Positions 31,661 through 42,945 of a stretch of DNA of 64,000 nt are shown piece by piece. The stretch's first letter is position 1. Every line of letters starts with the position of its first letter. Source of the DNA: Dermacentor variabilis (Eukaryota > Arthropoda > Arachnida > Ixodida > Ixodidae). A model generated the notes under the pieces. The model worked only from the letters and a program-made list of their open reading frames with translations, was not told the DNA's origin and did no database searches. A program made the position numbers and the translations under genes. The stretch spans positions 36,209,115 through 36,273,114 of the forward strand of contig NC_134573.1 in the NCBI RefSeq assembly GCF_050947875.1, written 5' to 3'.

Positions 31661-32547
31661 CTGCGCGCAGCGTACGGAACGGAGAAATTAGTCCAATAAG
31701 CACGCCATGCAAATAAAGACGTAACTCTGAGCACAAAAATACCAATTAAAATTATCTGGCTCAAATCCACCCATTGATTTTAAATTTATTCACTGCAAAG
31801 AGGAATTTGAAGTTCATCTATCTTCAGTTCGTGCACGGGATAACATATCGCTGTATTTAGATCTTGTTCAAGGTGTTATCATGCTCATCCTTAGTCGCGA
31901 TGCTTCGTAAATATTGATGATAGCGTAGCAAGAGCCGTAACGAAGTAATCTGTCTGTTTCGAAGTCCTTCGGCTTCTGGATAGGCTTGGCCGCCATGGAC
32001 ATCAGTTTGCACTTCCTAGTGTGAGATAGAGGGTGAATGGTGAGATGCAGAATAAGTATAAGGGGGGTAGGGGGTATTGAAAGCCATCTTTTCTGCTCTC
32101 TATTGAGAGCTGTTCTCTGCAGTGGGAGTTCACCGCTAGATGCCGCATTGGTCTTGCTCGTGGAACGTCAGAGCTCGACACAAATGCAGATTCCTGTTCT
32201 CAAAATGCTCAATACGTGGGCTATCGAGACGGTATATTCAGCAGGAATAGTTGCTGGTGTCATATACGCCCGGTAACCATCGTTGTGTCTTGAATTAAAC
32301 CGTTCTGGCATCGCTGCGGAAAGTACTATCATGCCACTGGTCCGTATATCATCGGTCATTCGTTCCTTTGCAGACACCGTCCTCTGGAATCACATAGGTA
32401 CTAGCTTTGAGCGGTACATGTTAGAAGCCTTAGCAGTCTTTTCCAAGAAGAAGCTTTAAATGATAGGGCGCGAATTGGCCAAGCGACATTCAGAGTTAGC
32501 TGAAATGATGAGTTAGAAATTCTTGACAGTAAGAAAAGAGCCATATA
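31661..32547. other. Intron upstream of the second VWA exon
   Basis: No feature recognised. Confidence 0.35.
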
Positions 32548-33263
32548 CAGAGTGTTTCAGCAAACACTTTCAAACATATTTATAGGTTGCCTGGGGCAGA
32601 TAGTTTAATTCTAGTTGATGAGCCGGTCTACTCGAAGCGGCGGACACTACTTGCAAAAGAAATTTAAGTGCAAAATTGTCTAGTTAACAAGAATTCACTA
32701 ATTAACTTTCAAGCTATTTATCCTATGACTCATACTGCAATTTACAAATTCTAACAGTGGACCTCGAAAGGAGGCTCCACTTGGAACGAATTCACAAGAC
32801 GCACCTGTTTCGAGATATAAATTCCCGAACTTTGCGGAGAAATGCATTGGCGTTCCAGTTATTTGTGTGCTTCAGTGCATGCATTGACGTTTTCTTAACA
32901 AATTAAGTGCAAAGTTCTCCCCAAATAACAATTACCTCTCTGCAATTACCCGAATGAATTCTCTGCAAGTAACTCCGCAAAGTTCGGGAATCTATATCTC
33001 GCAACAGGCGTCTTCTTGAGAATTCGTTCCAAGTGGATCCGCCTTGCGAACTCCACGGCTATAATTTGTAAATTGCAATATGGTTCATAATGTAATTATT
33101 TATAACTTAATTAGTGAAGTTTAATAATTCCTAGATAATGCATCTTAATTTTTTGTGCAAGTATTGTCCACCGCTTTGAGCAGACCGGCTCATGAACTAG
33201 AATTGTCATATCTGTCACAGGCAACCTTTAAAGTTTTTTTAAAGTGTTCACTGAAACATCCTG
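32548..33263. mobile_element. Long palindromic MITE flanked by TA
   Basis: The ends are CAGAGTGTTTCAGCAAACAC and, inverted, CAGGATGTTTCAGTGAACAC, each flanked by TA, the target site of the Tc1/mariner superfamily. Inside, the two halves are inverse copies over most of the length: for example TTCCCGAACTTTGCGGAG at about 32823 pairs with CTCCGCAAAGTTCGGGAA at about 32973, and GAGCCGGTCTACTCGAAG with a partner near 33180. No transposase is encoded. A non-autonomous Tc1/mariner-type foldback is the likely class. Confidence 0.8.
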
Positions 33264-35039
33264 TACATACTGAGTTCAAGTGGAACCGTTCTTTTCGCAT
33301 GTGCTGTCTGTTGTGGTATTATTTGCGTATATGACCGCGGCTAAGCCCAGGCATCCATCAATACATCATGGCTTCACGAACCATCATTGGCATTTTCCAG
33401 TAATCTTCATTTCAGCGTCAGGTATTTCTTTTTTTTAATGACAGGTGCCCACGAATTAGCTCAGTTTACAATTTTGCAGGCCCTATCAGAACTACACTTT
33501 GATATCCACAAGATTTAGATACGTGATCTTCCCTGTCATGTGTCAAGAGAAGTGATTCTAATAATATCTGCTTTGTATTATTCGGTAATCTTACTTAATA
33601 ATAAAACGGCTCCTTGAAGCTTCTTTTTGTGAACTTCGTCAGGGAGTAATTATTGTGTTTCAACTTCTACTTGCCAATAAAGCATTATGTGTGGCAGACG
33701 CAGATTTTCTTAATATTGTAAGCAATTTCCTTCTGGTTGGACAATGTTTACCATGGAAATTATTTGTCGCTCTACTATCCCAATATGTTGCTTCCAAATT
33801 GTTGTTGTACTAACTATTCAATGAACCCTTTCTCTTCTTTCCATTCTTTAAATCTGCTCTGTCTATTCAAATTGTCATATTACTCAACTAGGCCATTAAG
33901 TAGGTACTTTCATGCGTATATACATAATTACAAACATCTTTGGACACATACGGATAGGCGTGTAAACGTATGATATGCCAGCGGCCATGCACGCGTATTT
34001 AAGAAATTTGCGACCTGCTTTGATAATCAATAGTATTATATACAATTCCCATAAAAAACAGCATCTAATATTGTTTTATTTGTTACTGCCACTTAGGTTG
34101 AATTTAGAAATAACGATAAGTAATTTTCTATAGTTATCATAAGTATATCAATATTACATTTCCGAACACATTCAAAGGTACCAATATCCATAGTTTGCTT
34201 TGCGCTATCTGCGCCGTGGTTCTTTCTTCCGTATAATTCTGAGAAAGCCCGTGAAATAAGAATTAAGAAAGTAAGAAGTCAAACTCGGTTTGACATTTGC
34301 GAACAGCAGCACTGCTGCCCTCAAGCGGGCTGAAAAAGAAGTAAGTGCTCTTCACGCCCAACTCGGCCATTGCAGAACTTTGACGGAACATTTATCCCGT
34401 TATTGCCGCGAAATTATTGTCCGTGGCAGGAATCAGCTGTGAGCCCTGTGGGCATCCTTCGTAAAAAAAGTTACATGAAACAGCAACATCAGACATCCTT
34501 GAAAATCATTCTACAGCACAGTAAGAAAGTTGCTCTACGTGCGATCTGACATGTAAATTATCTTCGTTACCGTTCTGTTCCAGGGTACAATTACGTGGAG
34601 ACAACGGTACCTTGGCACGCATGCTTCTTTCGAAAACAGGCTTAAATGCGTATGTAGTTGCACTGTAAATACATGAATTGTTAACGCACGTCCTGTCGAC
34701 CTCACCTCTCTTGTCTTTGGTATTAGGCCACGTATAAATATTTCCAAATGTACCTGAACCACCATACCAAAGATTCCCTAACTGGCATATCAAAAGAGCT
34801 GAATAAATACGCAGAAAATAAAGGTATTTGCTGTTCGTTGCACTCTGCCAATATCATAGAATAGCAGTCACGCAGAAGATATAAGACGCATGAGAGGCGA
34901 TCTGTAAAATTTAGAGGGTATTGTGAATGTGAACTGATTGCGTGATCTTGTGAGATGAGAGCATTGAAGTAAACTGCTTATTTCACTATGAATTGGCTGG
35001 CAAACAAACAGTGACAGGAAAGCATAGATCAGTATAATA
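33264..35039. other. Intron sequence, one cysteine-rich stretch
   Basis: AT-rich with no element boundary. A minus-strand stretch at about 34770-34560 contains DRTCVNNSCIYSATTY and SPRNCTLEQN between a possible acceptor and a donor-like GTAACG. It is described as a weak finding. Otherwise nothing. Confidence 0.3.
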
Positions 35040-35330
35040 AACGGAACTCTCAGATTCGCTCACAGTTACATTTCTTTACTTATGGCTCACTCGGGCTGAG
35101 GTTCAACATAATTCCGCTCAGCCGTCTTTGCTCGTACTCACAGCCACCGATATATTGCTCAGCGGTGCACATTCAGACTGAAGTTCACCAAAATTTACTC
35201 AGCGGACCTCGCTCTGACTCGAAGTAAGCAGAGTCCTACTGCCTCAGCAAAATTATCCCGACGCCAACTCGCGAGTTGGTCTGAGTCTCAGCGAGTCGAC
35301 TTGTGAGTGAGTTTGCTGACCAACGCCAGA
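35040..35330 (+). repeat. Degenerate tandem repeat rich in CTCAG/GAGTGAG words
   Basis: Words such as CTCGGGCTGAGGTTCA, TTGCTCAGCGG, TTTACTCAGCGG, GACTCGAAGT and TGAGTGAGTTTG recur with spacing near 50-60 bases. A similar array is at 44595-44880. The unit is too eroded to define. Confidence 0.45.
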
Positions 35331-36953
35331 GAAGCAAATATGTTGCATAGAAGTACGTTTCCCCTTGGCGAGCGAACAGAGTTTCATGAAGCAAGAAAGG
35401 GGGGAAGACAGAGTGTTAATTTGTCTGCCTGAGACAGAAACACAACGCCTACGCACCACCACCTCTGCTCGAGAAAATATTGACCGCGAACGGGAAAAAC
35501 GACACGAATGCGCATCGGGTGCCACCGGTTTGAGCAAGACGGCCAGGCTAGGCCTGAATGTAGAGCGCTAGTGCTGTTATCGTCGCGGAGTAACGCCACT
35601 CAGGAAGGCTATGTGTCTGTACGCTGTACGCGCCGAGAACAAAAGCCGAAAAAGAAAGTTTAAGGCGTGCTTGCGCGTCAGAGCCATAACAGCGCAAAGA
35701 ATGGTACTGCTTGCCTAGCGCACGCAAAAATAAGAAGGTCGTGAGATTTAGCACTATTCTGAACGTTGACTATTTCCACCATATTGTCAAATTCGCCATC
35801 TCCTAACCTCTGAATGGCATGCAGAGCTACTCTGATATCACTGCTTGGCTAAAATAGCCGCCATTACGCAATTGTACAACACAGCGGAGTCTGACGATGT
35901 GCAAAATAGCACACCTTGTCAGCGAGCGACGGCTCAGTAAATCGCACGCTGCGAATGACACAGGTATAGGCGTATTATATAAAAAAAATGACAACGGACC
36001 ACATTGTGCAACAGCAGGCGCCAGTCTCAAGAATGGTATTCTTATGGGTGAAAATTTGCAGTCACACTGCCATGTTTTCTTGTTTTCCGTGCACTGCCGG
36101 CCCTGGCCGAAAGAATGAAAGAACAAACCCGAGTACTTTAAGCCTGTTGTCATCGTATACTTGTCCCCACTGTTAGCTTGTCGTGTGCAAATTAGCAAAA
36201 AATAAAATAAAATTTATTGGATAAACGGGAAATGAGAGATCCACCCAATCGTAGCCATGGCTAGAAAGGAAACCCATACAGGCTCCTCGAATTCCTACGA
36301 TTGGGTGGATGTCTCATTTTCCTTTAATAATTACTTGTCCCCTTGCAGGTTTACGCAGTACTATTACGTCAAAATTTATTGTAATTTAATTTTATTGGCT
36401 TTGTCGTCAGCTGGCCCGTCACGATATTCGCACCGACGCACTAGCCGCACCAAAAGCTTGCGATTGGGGTCGAGATTGAATGTCCTTGTCCTTGGGTAAG
36501 GTTCACAGTTCATACTCAATAGTTCCCATTTGACTTTGGATGCACTTGAAAATTGGTCCCCGTCTGGCACGTGCAGCGGGATTGGGAAGCCACGGCTGTA
36601 AGAGGCTGCGACGCACTTCTTAAGCGCTATGAAGCTACCCGCAAAATGTATGTGGACCGTTGTAGCTACGGCGGAACCTGACCTTGGGCGTCGGGGAAGT
36701 GCCTGAAAGCATACGCTGCATACTCAGCGGTCGGTCTTCTAAAGCGATTGCTTTCCTTCACTGTTTGCTTAATTTTCCGCCATCGCGATTGTCGAAGTCG
36801 ACGTCTGCAGCCCACACGTTGGCAGCGCGCCAAGACCATTCGATATTTGCGGGAGTAAAAAGTAATATTTCACCAATGACAGAGGACAGATCGTTCAAGT
36901 GACCCAACGATCGGTTTCCTAGAACAGAACAACAAACACTACGTTTGTCGTTC
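35331..36953. other. Spacer around the hairpin at 36230
   Basis: No exon or element other than the hairpin is supported. Confidence 0.3.
36230..36319. repeat. Hairpin with 25-bp arms
   Basis: AAATGAGAGATCCACCCAATCGTAG (36230-36254) is matched by its inverse at 36295-36319 with one or two differences, around a 40-base loop that contains GGCTCCTCGAATTCC. The loop word recalls a tRNA B box, so a tRNA-derived repeat is possible. An A-rich stretch lies just upstream. Confidence 0.6.
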
Positions 36954-37194
36954 ACCCGTCGTGGTTGCTTAGTGGCTATGGTGTTAGGCTGCTGAGCACG
37001 AGGTCGCGTGATCGAATCCCGGCCATGGCAGCCGCATTTCGATGGGGAAGACATGCGAAAACACCCGTGTACTTAGATTTAGGTTCACGGTAAAGAACCC
37101 CAGGTGGTCGAAATTTCCGGAGTCCTCCACTACGGCGTGCCTCATAATCAGAAAGTGGTTTTGGCACGTAAAACCCCTGAATTTAATTTAATTA
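36954..37194 (+). mobile_element. tRNA-derived SINE, Ruka-like, plus strand
   Basis: A tRNA-like head has an A box region (GTGGTTGCTTAGTGG) and a B box (GTGATCGAATCCC), followed by a body with AAGAACCCCAGGTGGTCGAA, ATTTCCGGAGTCCTCC and ACTACGGCGTGCCTCATAAT, and an AT-rich tail. It is flanked by the 13-bp duplication ACGTTTGTCG(T/C)TC (36941-36953 and 37195-37207). The body matches what I recall of Ruka, the SINE described in Rhipicephalus ticks. Confidence 0.85.
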
Positions 37195-37500
37195 ACGTTT
37201 GTCGCTCTGACTACAGCTCGAAATGCCACCGCAATATTGTGGACGTTTCGTCGCAGCGCGGTCACATCACCCCTTTCCGTTCAAGAGTCGGTGGCGAAAT
37301 GGACGTTTGCCGCCGCGTTGTGTTTACGGGAGCGGCAGCGGCGGTGTCTTGCTTTCCGCGCTGCTATTCCGGCGTACGCTTACACATCCGACGAGTGCTA
37401 CAGCACAAGAAAGAAGTGCAGAAATTTTAGTCAGAATGCCAGAAAGCATCATTTTTACTGAATTGTCATGGAGGAAGCCGGACTTTTACAAGCTTAAGTG

Positions 37501-38281
37501 TGTGATGTCATAGGGTGCCGGATTACTCCAGCAAAAGGTAGAAGCAGCACGCAGAAGTACAAACACCGATCAGACTTGTATTGACGCACAAAACATATAT
37601 AAGCGGCACACACACGCGACAGTTCCCCAAAATACCTCAGACAACATGCAGCTATATATACGTATCGTTCAAATATAATCGGCCTACAGTTCAGGCGGAA
37701 GCGCGTGTCGCCCTGTCGGAGACCTCGTGGAACCGATGTCGCCCAGCGGGGTCGGACAGCAGTGTCGGCCAGCCGGGTCGGACAGCCGGGTAGGACGGCC
37801 GGGTTGGATGGCCGCGTCGGACGGCCGGGTCGGACCGCCTCGCGGGGCTCAGGTGGCCGGCCGCAGTCACCGGGTCGCGTCAGCAGCTGGCGGGGTAGCC
37901 CTGTGGCCGCTCACCCGAACGCTCGACCGCCCCGGTTCAGGACCGCCAGCCTTCCAGGCCAGTTGCCCAGCTGAAGAGCGGGGCGCGGTAACCTCTCAGC
38001 GGGCGACAGCGTTGACTCGGGTTTGGCGTAGTGGCGAGGGCGGCGATAGCTCCTATGGGCCAGACGCCCAGCGAGGAAGCTCTTTTTCGTCCAACGCCGA
38101 ACCTCGCGCACTGCTCACGCCACGGGGCCACCGCCCACACTCTCGCGCCACGCTTTCTTGAGGCGCCACGTCTGACGCTCCCAAAGTTGTGTCGATGATG
38201 ATGATGGTCCTCTTCGCCACCGCACGGCACACTGTCTTCATATGTTTATGCTTCCACTCCCGCGTGCCGTATATTATAACA
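37501..38281 (-). repeat. Downstream LTR of the RT-less element
   Basis: This LTR matches the partner at 40855-41660 over its whole length. It is GC-rich, with many short GGTCGGAC(G/A)GCCGGG-like tandem units at about 37755-37850, and has a GATGATGATGG word near its start in minus orientation. The tandem units differ in number between the two LTRs, so they changed after insertion. Confidence 0.85.
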
Positions 38282-38878
38282 ATACGCCCCTTTTCCAGAA
38301 AGTTGTTCGCAACTACTCTAACACAAGGACGCGGGATGAAAAGAAAGGAAAAAGGAAAATTGTCGTGTACGTTTGTCCGATTGTTCATATAAGCGCACGA
38401 GACACATTGTTCACAGGGCATTGCGCCCAGTTAAAGTACTAATGCACAGGTCTGTCCGGTTTCAAATAAACACAGTGGTCGCATTGTATAATCGCATTTT
38501 GAGATATTAACAGGTGATTACGCGCGACTCGACTCAAGCAGTCAGCTCCGACATTGTCACAACCTTTTGAGTAGTTAACAGTAAGATAATACTCCTGCCA
38601 ATAGGAGACTCCAACGCAACACTTTGTTGCTCACGTGCTTGGGGTGCTCCTCAGTGGGCTTGTTTCCGCTGGCCTGGTCCCCGGCGCTTTCTCGACTTTG
38701 GAGGGCCTTGTGTCGGCGCGTCTAAAACTTCAAGACGGAACGAACTTGTATTCTTGCATGCACACACAAGCACACACTGACGAAGAAGTGGAGCGGCCTG
38801 TACTTTCCCTTTAGCGGTTGTCTTTTGGCACTTGTCGCACGACTGCACGAAGCGTGTTAAGTCTCTGTGTACATCTGG

Positions 38879-39910
38879 TCAATAAAATTCTTGTAGGACA
38901 CGATCGGTTGTTCTCCGGATACCTTTATGTCCTGCCATGATGTTTTCATGTGCCACTTCTAATATGCCAAGTCTAAATATTTTTGGTATGACCACCTGCT
39001 TAATGGTTCTGTCAATGGACCGGTGGTAAAGGCGACACAACAATCCTCTTTCTTCGACGAATTCGTAGCTGTGACCCTTTCCCGAGTTAAACGACTTGCT
39101 TACTTTAGCAAAAATACGTTTCAGCTTCTGGCCTTTCCGCTGTTCTTCAATGAGTTGTCCTTTTGTCAGGTCACGTAAGGCGATTGTCGGAACGCACAAG
39201 GGACGAATCTTGCCTTGTTCTTCAGCTTTGGCTTCAGCCACGCTCGATACATGCTCATGCTTCATAGGCGTCTTAGTCAGCTTCGTTTCTATGGACGACG
39301 ACTCCGCGTTGGCAGCAGCGGGGAGCTTCCAGTCAGAGTCCGGATCGTATTGTCCTCTGACGCCTGGAAGATTTCCCAGAATTATGTCGTAGAGGGGCTG
39401 GTCTATACATGCCACTGTTAATTTGCCTGTAAAGTACGGCATGTTCATTTGTACGACAGCTTCAGGTAGGTAGCTAGTTGATCCGTCCAGAAGAACAACG
39501 TTGCTCGTTCTTCCCGTCATATACACCTCTGGAACGAGTTCTCGTCTGACAATTGCGGTTTTACAAGCGGTGTCTCGTAATACACGAACACTTCTTCCCA
39601 GCAGCCGGCCTTCAACCACTGGCATACCGTCGATGAGGAAAGTTACAGCAGTCCTAGGGTTCTTGTCGTCGCTGTCACTTGATCGGCGAGTCTTCTTTCC
39701 TGGACGCCTTGATTCTTTCACTGGACGAGTCCGGACTGGTTGAGATTCGGTGATTGCACACGCAGAACTTGGTTCGTTGTCCCCGTACCGAGTTCGGCAA
39801 TTTTCAGCTGTATGTCCTGTTCTGTCGCACAACTCACACTTCAGCATACGCTTAGGTGGGGTACGGCAGTCAGGAGCCAAGTGTCCAAACCGGTGACAGA
39901 GGGAGCACAT
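38879..39910 (-). pseudogene. Zinc knuckles, protease and integrase N-terminus of the RT-less element
   Basis: A frame of 343 codons with two zinc knuckles, CSLCHRFGHLAPDC and CELCDRTGHTAENC (residues 2-45), a protease region near 110-180 (LGRSVRVLRDTACKTAIV, where the usual D-T/S-G is D-T-A, and YDIILGNLPGVRG), a linker, and the first half of the integrase zinc-binding module with AHENIMAGHKGIRRTTDR. It stops at TGA where relatives have Trp (EFY-W-P). Beyond the stop the frame continues to about 38650 with FVQSCDKCQKTT, completing the HHCC set. The integrase core is missing. The protease follows directly into integrase with no RT between. Confidence 0.8.
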
Positions 39911-40766
39911 AAGTTGCGGCTTCCTGGGAGCTTATATTTTTCCCACTTGAATCCTTTGTGTTATCGGGACCCTTTCCTAGGTTTGTCCAGTTCTGCGCTT
40001 CAAGAAAGCGATCCGTCAAGCTAGCAAGTTCGTCAAGGAAGTTGCACTCTCGCTCCTTCAAGAAAACGACTAGCTTTGGCTCACAACAGCGCAGAAACTG
40101 TTCAGAGATCATGTGTTCTCGTAGACCTTCATATGTTTTAGGCACGTTAGCCATCTCAATCCAGTGGTCAAAATAGGCTGAAATTCTTGCTGCTAACTGT
40201 CTTCCAGTTTCGCGCTCTGCTGCTCGTGCTTTCCGAAACTTCTATTGGGATCCTTGAACAGTGAATTGAAACCTCTGTAGTAAAGCTTTCTTTACCTTCG
40301 GGTAATCTAACGAATCGGCGGCAGTCATCCGACCGATCACAGTTAAAGCTTCGCCAATTAGGAACATGCTCACAGCAAGAGCCCATTTTTCTCGTGGCCA
40401 GTCCTGCCCTGTTGCTACGCGTTCAAATCGCTGTAAATACGCGTGTAAGTCATCGCGTTTCTCGTCGAACAAAGGAAGTAACTTCTGTGGATTAAGAGAT
40501 GACGAGGAGGTGCTGGGCGCAGTCAAAATTTCAGAATCCGCTGTCGGCGCATTCCGAGCTTCTTCCTGAAGCTGCAGCTTTAGCTGGAGGATGTCATGCT
40601 GCCTCTCGTCAGCTAAGCGCGCTAATTCAGCAACTTCCTTGGTTGCCTCTCGCTCCGCAGCTCTCTTGTCGCTTTGTTTTGCCTGTTCGGCCTCAATTCA
40701 TCTGCGCAGTTCTGCGCCTGACAATCCCATTTGGAGTCCTATTGAGGTGGTTTTCCCTAAATCCAT
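39870..40766 (-). pseudogene. gag of the RT-less LTR element
   Basis: The frame starts at an ATG at 40766 (MDLGKTTSIGLQMGLSG) soon after the upstream LTR. It runs through a coiled coil (DKRAAEREATKEVAELARLA) to the gag core: LLPLFDEKRDDLHAYLQRFE, WALAVSMFLIGEALTVIGRM and KVKKALLQRF. After a frameshift near 40245 it continues ARISAYFDHWIEMANVPKTY, EGLREHMISEQFLRC and LDELASLTDRFLEAQ. A TGA at about 40700 stands where relatives have Trp (ELRR-W-IEAEQ). This type of gag is common in tick genomes. Breaks show it is inactive. Confidence 0.75.
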
Positions 40767-40854
40767 GGTGCCGTTTACTAATGTGTGTCTGCGCTCAAGC
40801 GAAACTGCCCCTTTTCACTGTATTTACGAGTGAATCCTGGCAGGCTGGCCAGTT

Positions 40855-41660
40855 TGTGATGCTATTGGGTGAATGATCACTCCAGCAAAAGGCAGAAGCA
40901 GCACGCAGAAGCACAAACACACGTCAGACTTGTATTGACGCACACAACATATATAAACGGCACACACACGCGACAGTTTCCTAATATACCTCAGACGACA
41001 TGCAGCTATATATACGTATCGTTCAATTATAATCGGCCAACAGTTCAGGCGGACGCGCCTGTCGCCGTGTCGCAGACCTCGTGGAACTGATATCGGCCAG
41101 CGGGGTCGGACAGCACTGTCGGCCGGCCGGGTCGGACAGCCGGGTCGGACGGCCGGGTTGGACAGCCGCGTCGGACGGCCGCGTGGGACGGCAGGGTCTG
41201 ACGGCAGGGTCTGACCGCCTCGCGGGGCTCAGGCGGCCGGCCGCAGTCACCGGGTCGCGTCAGCAGCTGGCGGGGTAGCCCTGTGGCCGCTCAGCCGAAC
41301 GCTGGACCGCCCCGGATCAGGACCGTCAGCCCTCCAGGCCAGTTGCCCAGCGGAAGAGCGGGGCGCAGTAACCTCTCAGCGGGCGACAGCGTTGACTCGG
41401 GTGTGGCGCAGTGGCGAGGGCGGCGATTGTTCCTATGGGCGAGACGCCCAGCGAGGAAGCTCTTTTTCGTCCAACGCCGAACCTCGCGCACTGCTCACGC
41501 CAGGGGGCTACGGGCCACACTCTCGCGCCACGCTTTTCTGAGGGGCACTGCCGACGCTCCCAAAGTGGTTTCGATGATGATGATGGGCCTCTTCGCCACC
41601 GCACGGCGCACTGTCTTAATATGTTTATCCTTCCACTCCAGCGTACCATATATTATAACA
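40855..41660 (-). repeat. Upstream LTR of the RT-less element
   Basis: Partner of 37501-38281. After its end the minus strand continues AACTGGCCAGCC; a primer-binding site may begin at TGG, but no specific tRNA was identified. It has a few more GC-rich tandem units than the other LTR. Confidence 0.85.
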
Positions 41661-41665
41661 AAGTG

Positions 41666-42336
41666 ATTCGTTGAGCACAAGATACTGAGCTGATACGCCT
41701 GGCTTGCACTACAGCAACGACTTAAACGTTCGCGTCTCGTACTCGTAAGAATTCCGTATACATCTCTGCGCTCTATTCAGCCATGTAGCCAGGTGTAGCG
41801 TAGTGTGCGCTACAGCCATGCACAAAAATGTATAAGAATGTCATTAAATTTGTAACAATCACTTTTGCGAGAATGTTGCTTTGGACCTCTCAAGTGCATT
41901 GTATCGGTAAAGTGGACGTATCTGTTGTAATTGGGCACATCTTGCGAATTTACCAAGGACCCGGTTATTATTCCCGCTCAGCAATATTGTTTTTCATGTT
42001 GTCAAGTTTTTATCTTGAAAACCATTTAAGGAGCATGAAGTTGAATTATTCTGCGAAAAGAAGTGTACCTTGTCAAACAAGGTGGAACAATTTTTGTATT
42101 AGTAGCTTTGCCGTCACTGTAAAACATTATCGAATTCCTGTTAGGTATTGTTCTTTGTGTTTAGTGCGGCAGTGAAATGTTTGCTGTTCACGAATTGTTT
42201 AGCATATGTAGTTTAGCCTTCGTAGGAATACGGCGTGTGTTTTTGTTAACACGTCGAGTAAATAGGGAATTGCTAGATATTTCTATGTGTGAGCAGGTCG
42301 GCAGATTAAACGGAACTTACACCGGCTCAGAGTCTA
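41666..42336. other. Intron spacer, nothing recognised
   Basis: No element boundary apart from the duplication AAGTG on its left. Confidence 0.35.
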
Positions 42337-42930
42337 CAGGGTGATTATTGTAGTGTTTGCCGACTTTTTAAAGATCGCCTGTTGCAGGTTATCTAATTCT
42401 AGTCCTTCAGCCCGAATATACGAAGAGGCGGACATTATTAAAACGGAAAAGCGAAACGCATACTCAACGAATTAGATAAAATCCATTAGTTATCTCCTTA
42501 ATTATTGCTTTACGGCATATGTTGTAATTAAGGAATTGTAGCCGGTAAATTTGCAAGGCGCACCCCCTTAGAATGAATTTCCAGAATGACGCTAGTTTCG
42601 AGACATGCGACGTCAAATTCGCTGTAAAAAATTATTGTTGTTCCACTTACTCTTTGAAAAAATGTTCTTTTATGCATTGAAGCACACAAGTATCGGTTAC
42701 GCGCCTGCACTTCGTCCCACACTTTGGGAAATATTATCTATGTGGATATAATATATGGGAAAGGTAATTACGAAAATTCATTTCAAGTGGTTGCTTCTTG
42801 CAAGCTGACCGGCTCCAATTCGTTAATTGCAATATGTGCCTTAAAGTAATTTATTAGGAATTAATTAGTGAGTTTTTCGTAATAAGTTGAATAAGTGAGT
42901 GTTTCGATTTTTTGTGCTTGTAATGTCCGC
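42337..42930. mobile_element. Diverged relative of the palindromic MITE
   Basis: It starts TA-CAGGGTGATTATTGTAGTG and runs through GATCGCCTGTTGCAGGTTAT, TATACGAAGAGGCGGACATT, and in the second half GACCGGCTCCAATTCG and TGTAATGTCCGCGTCTTCGA. These are the same landmarks in the same order as in 32548-33263, though much changed. The outer part of the right arm is missing where the LINE at 42946 begins. Confidence 0.6.
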
Positions 42931-42945
42931 GTCTTCGAAGTAAAA

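Larger units (their letters stand above)
37501..41660 (-). mobile_element. LTR retrotransposon lacking RT, with perfect target duplication
   Basis: The two LTRs, 37501-38281 and 40855-41660, begin TGTTATAATATA and end CATCACA on the minus strand, and are flanked by AAGTG on both sides (37496-37500 and 41661-41665). The internal part, only about 2.6 kb, holds gag, zinc knuckles, a protease and a truncated integrase zinc-binding region; no reverse transcriptase or RNase H is present. In Gmr1-like members of the Ty3 group the integrase lies before the RT, so protease followed directly by integrase fits that type with the rest deleted. The type is inferred. The purine tract GGAAAAGGGGCG just before the downstream LTR fits a priming site. 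Confidence 0.85.

Noticed and set aside
36954..37040. tRNA gene.
   Set aside because: A and B boxes are present but no cloverleaf or discriminator end; the flanking duplication and body show a SINE.
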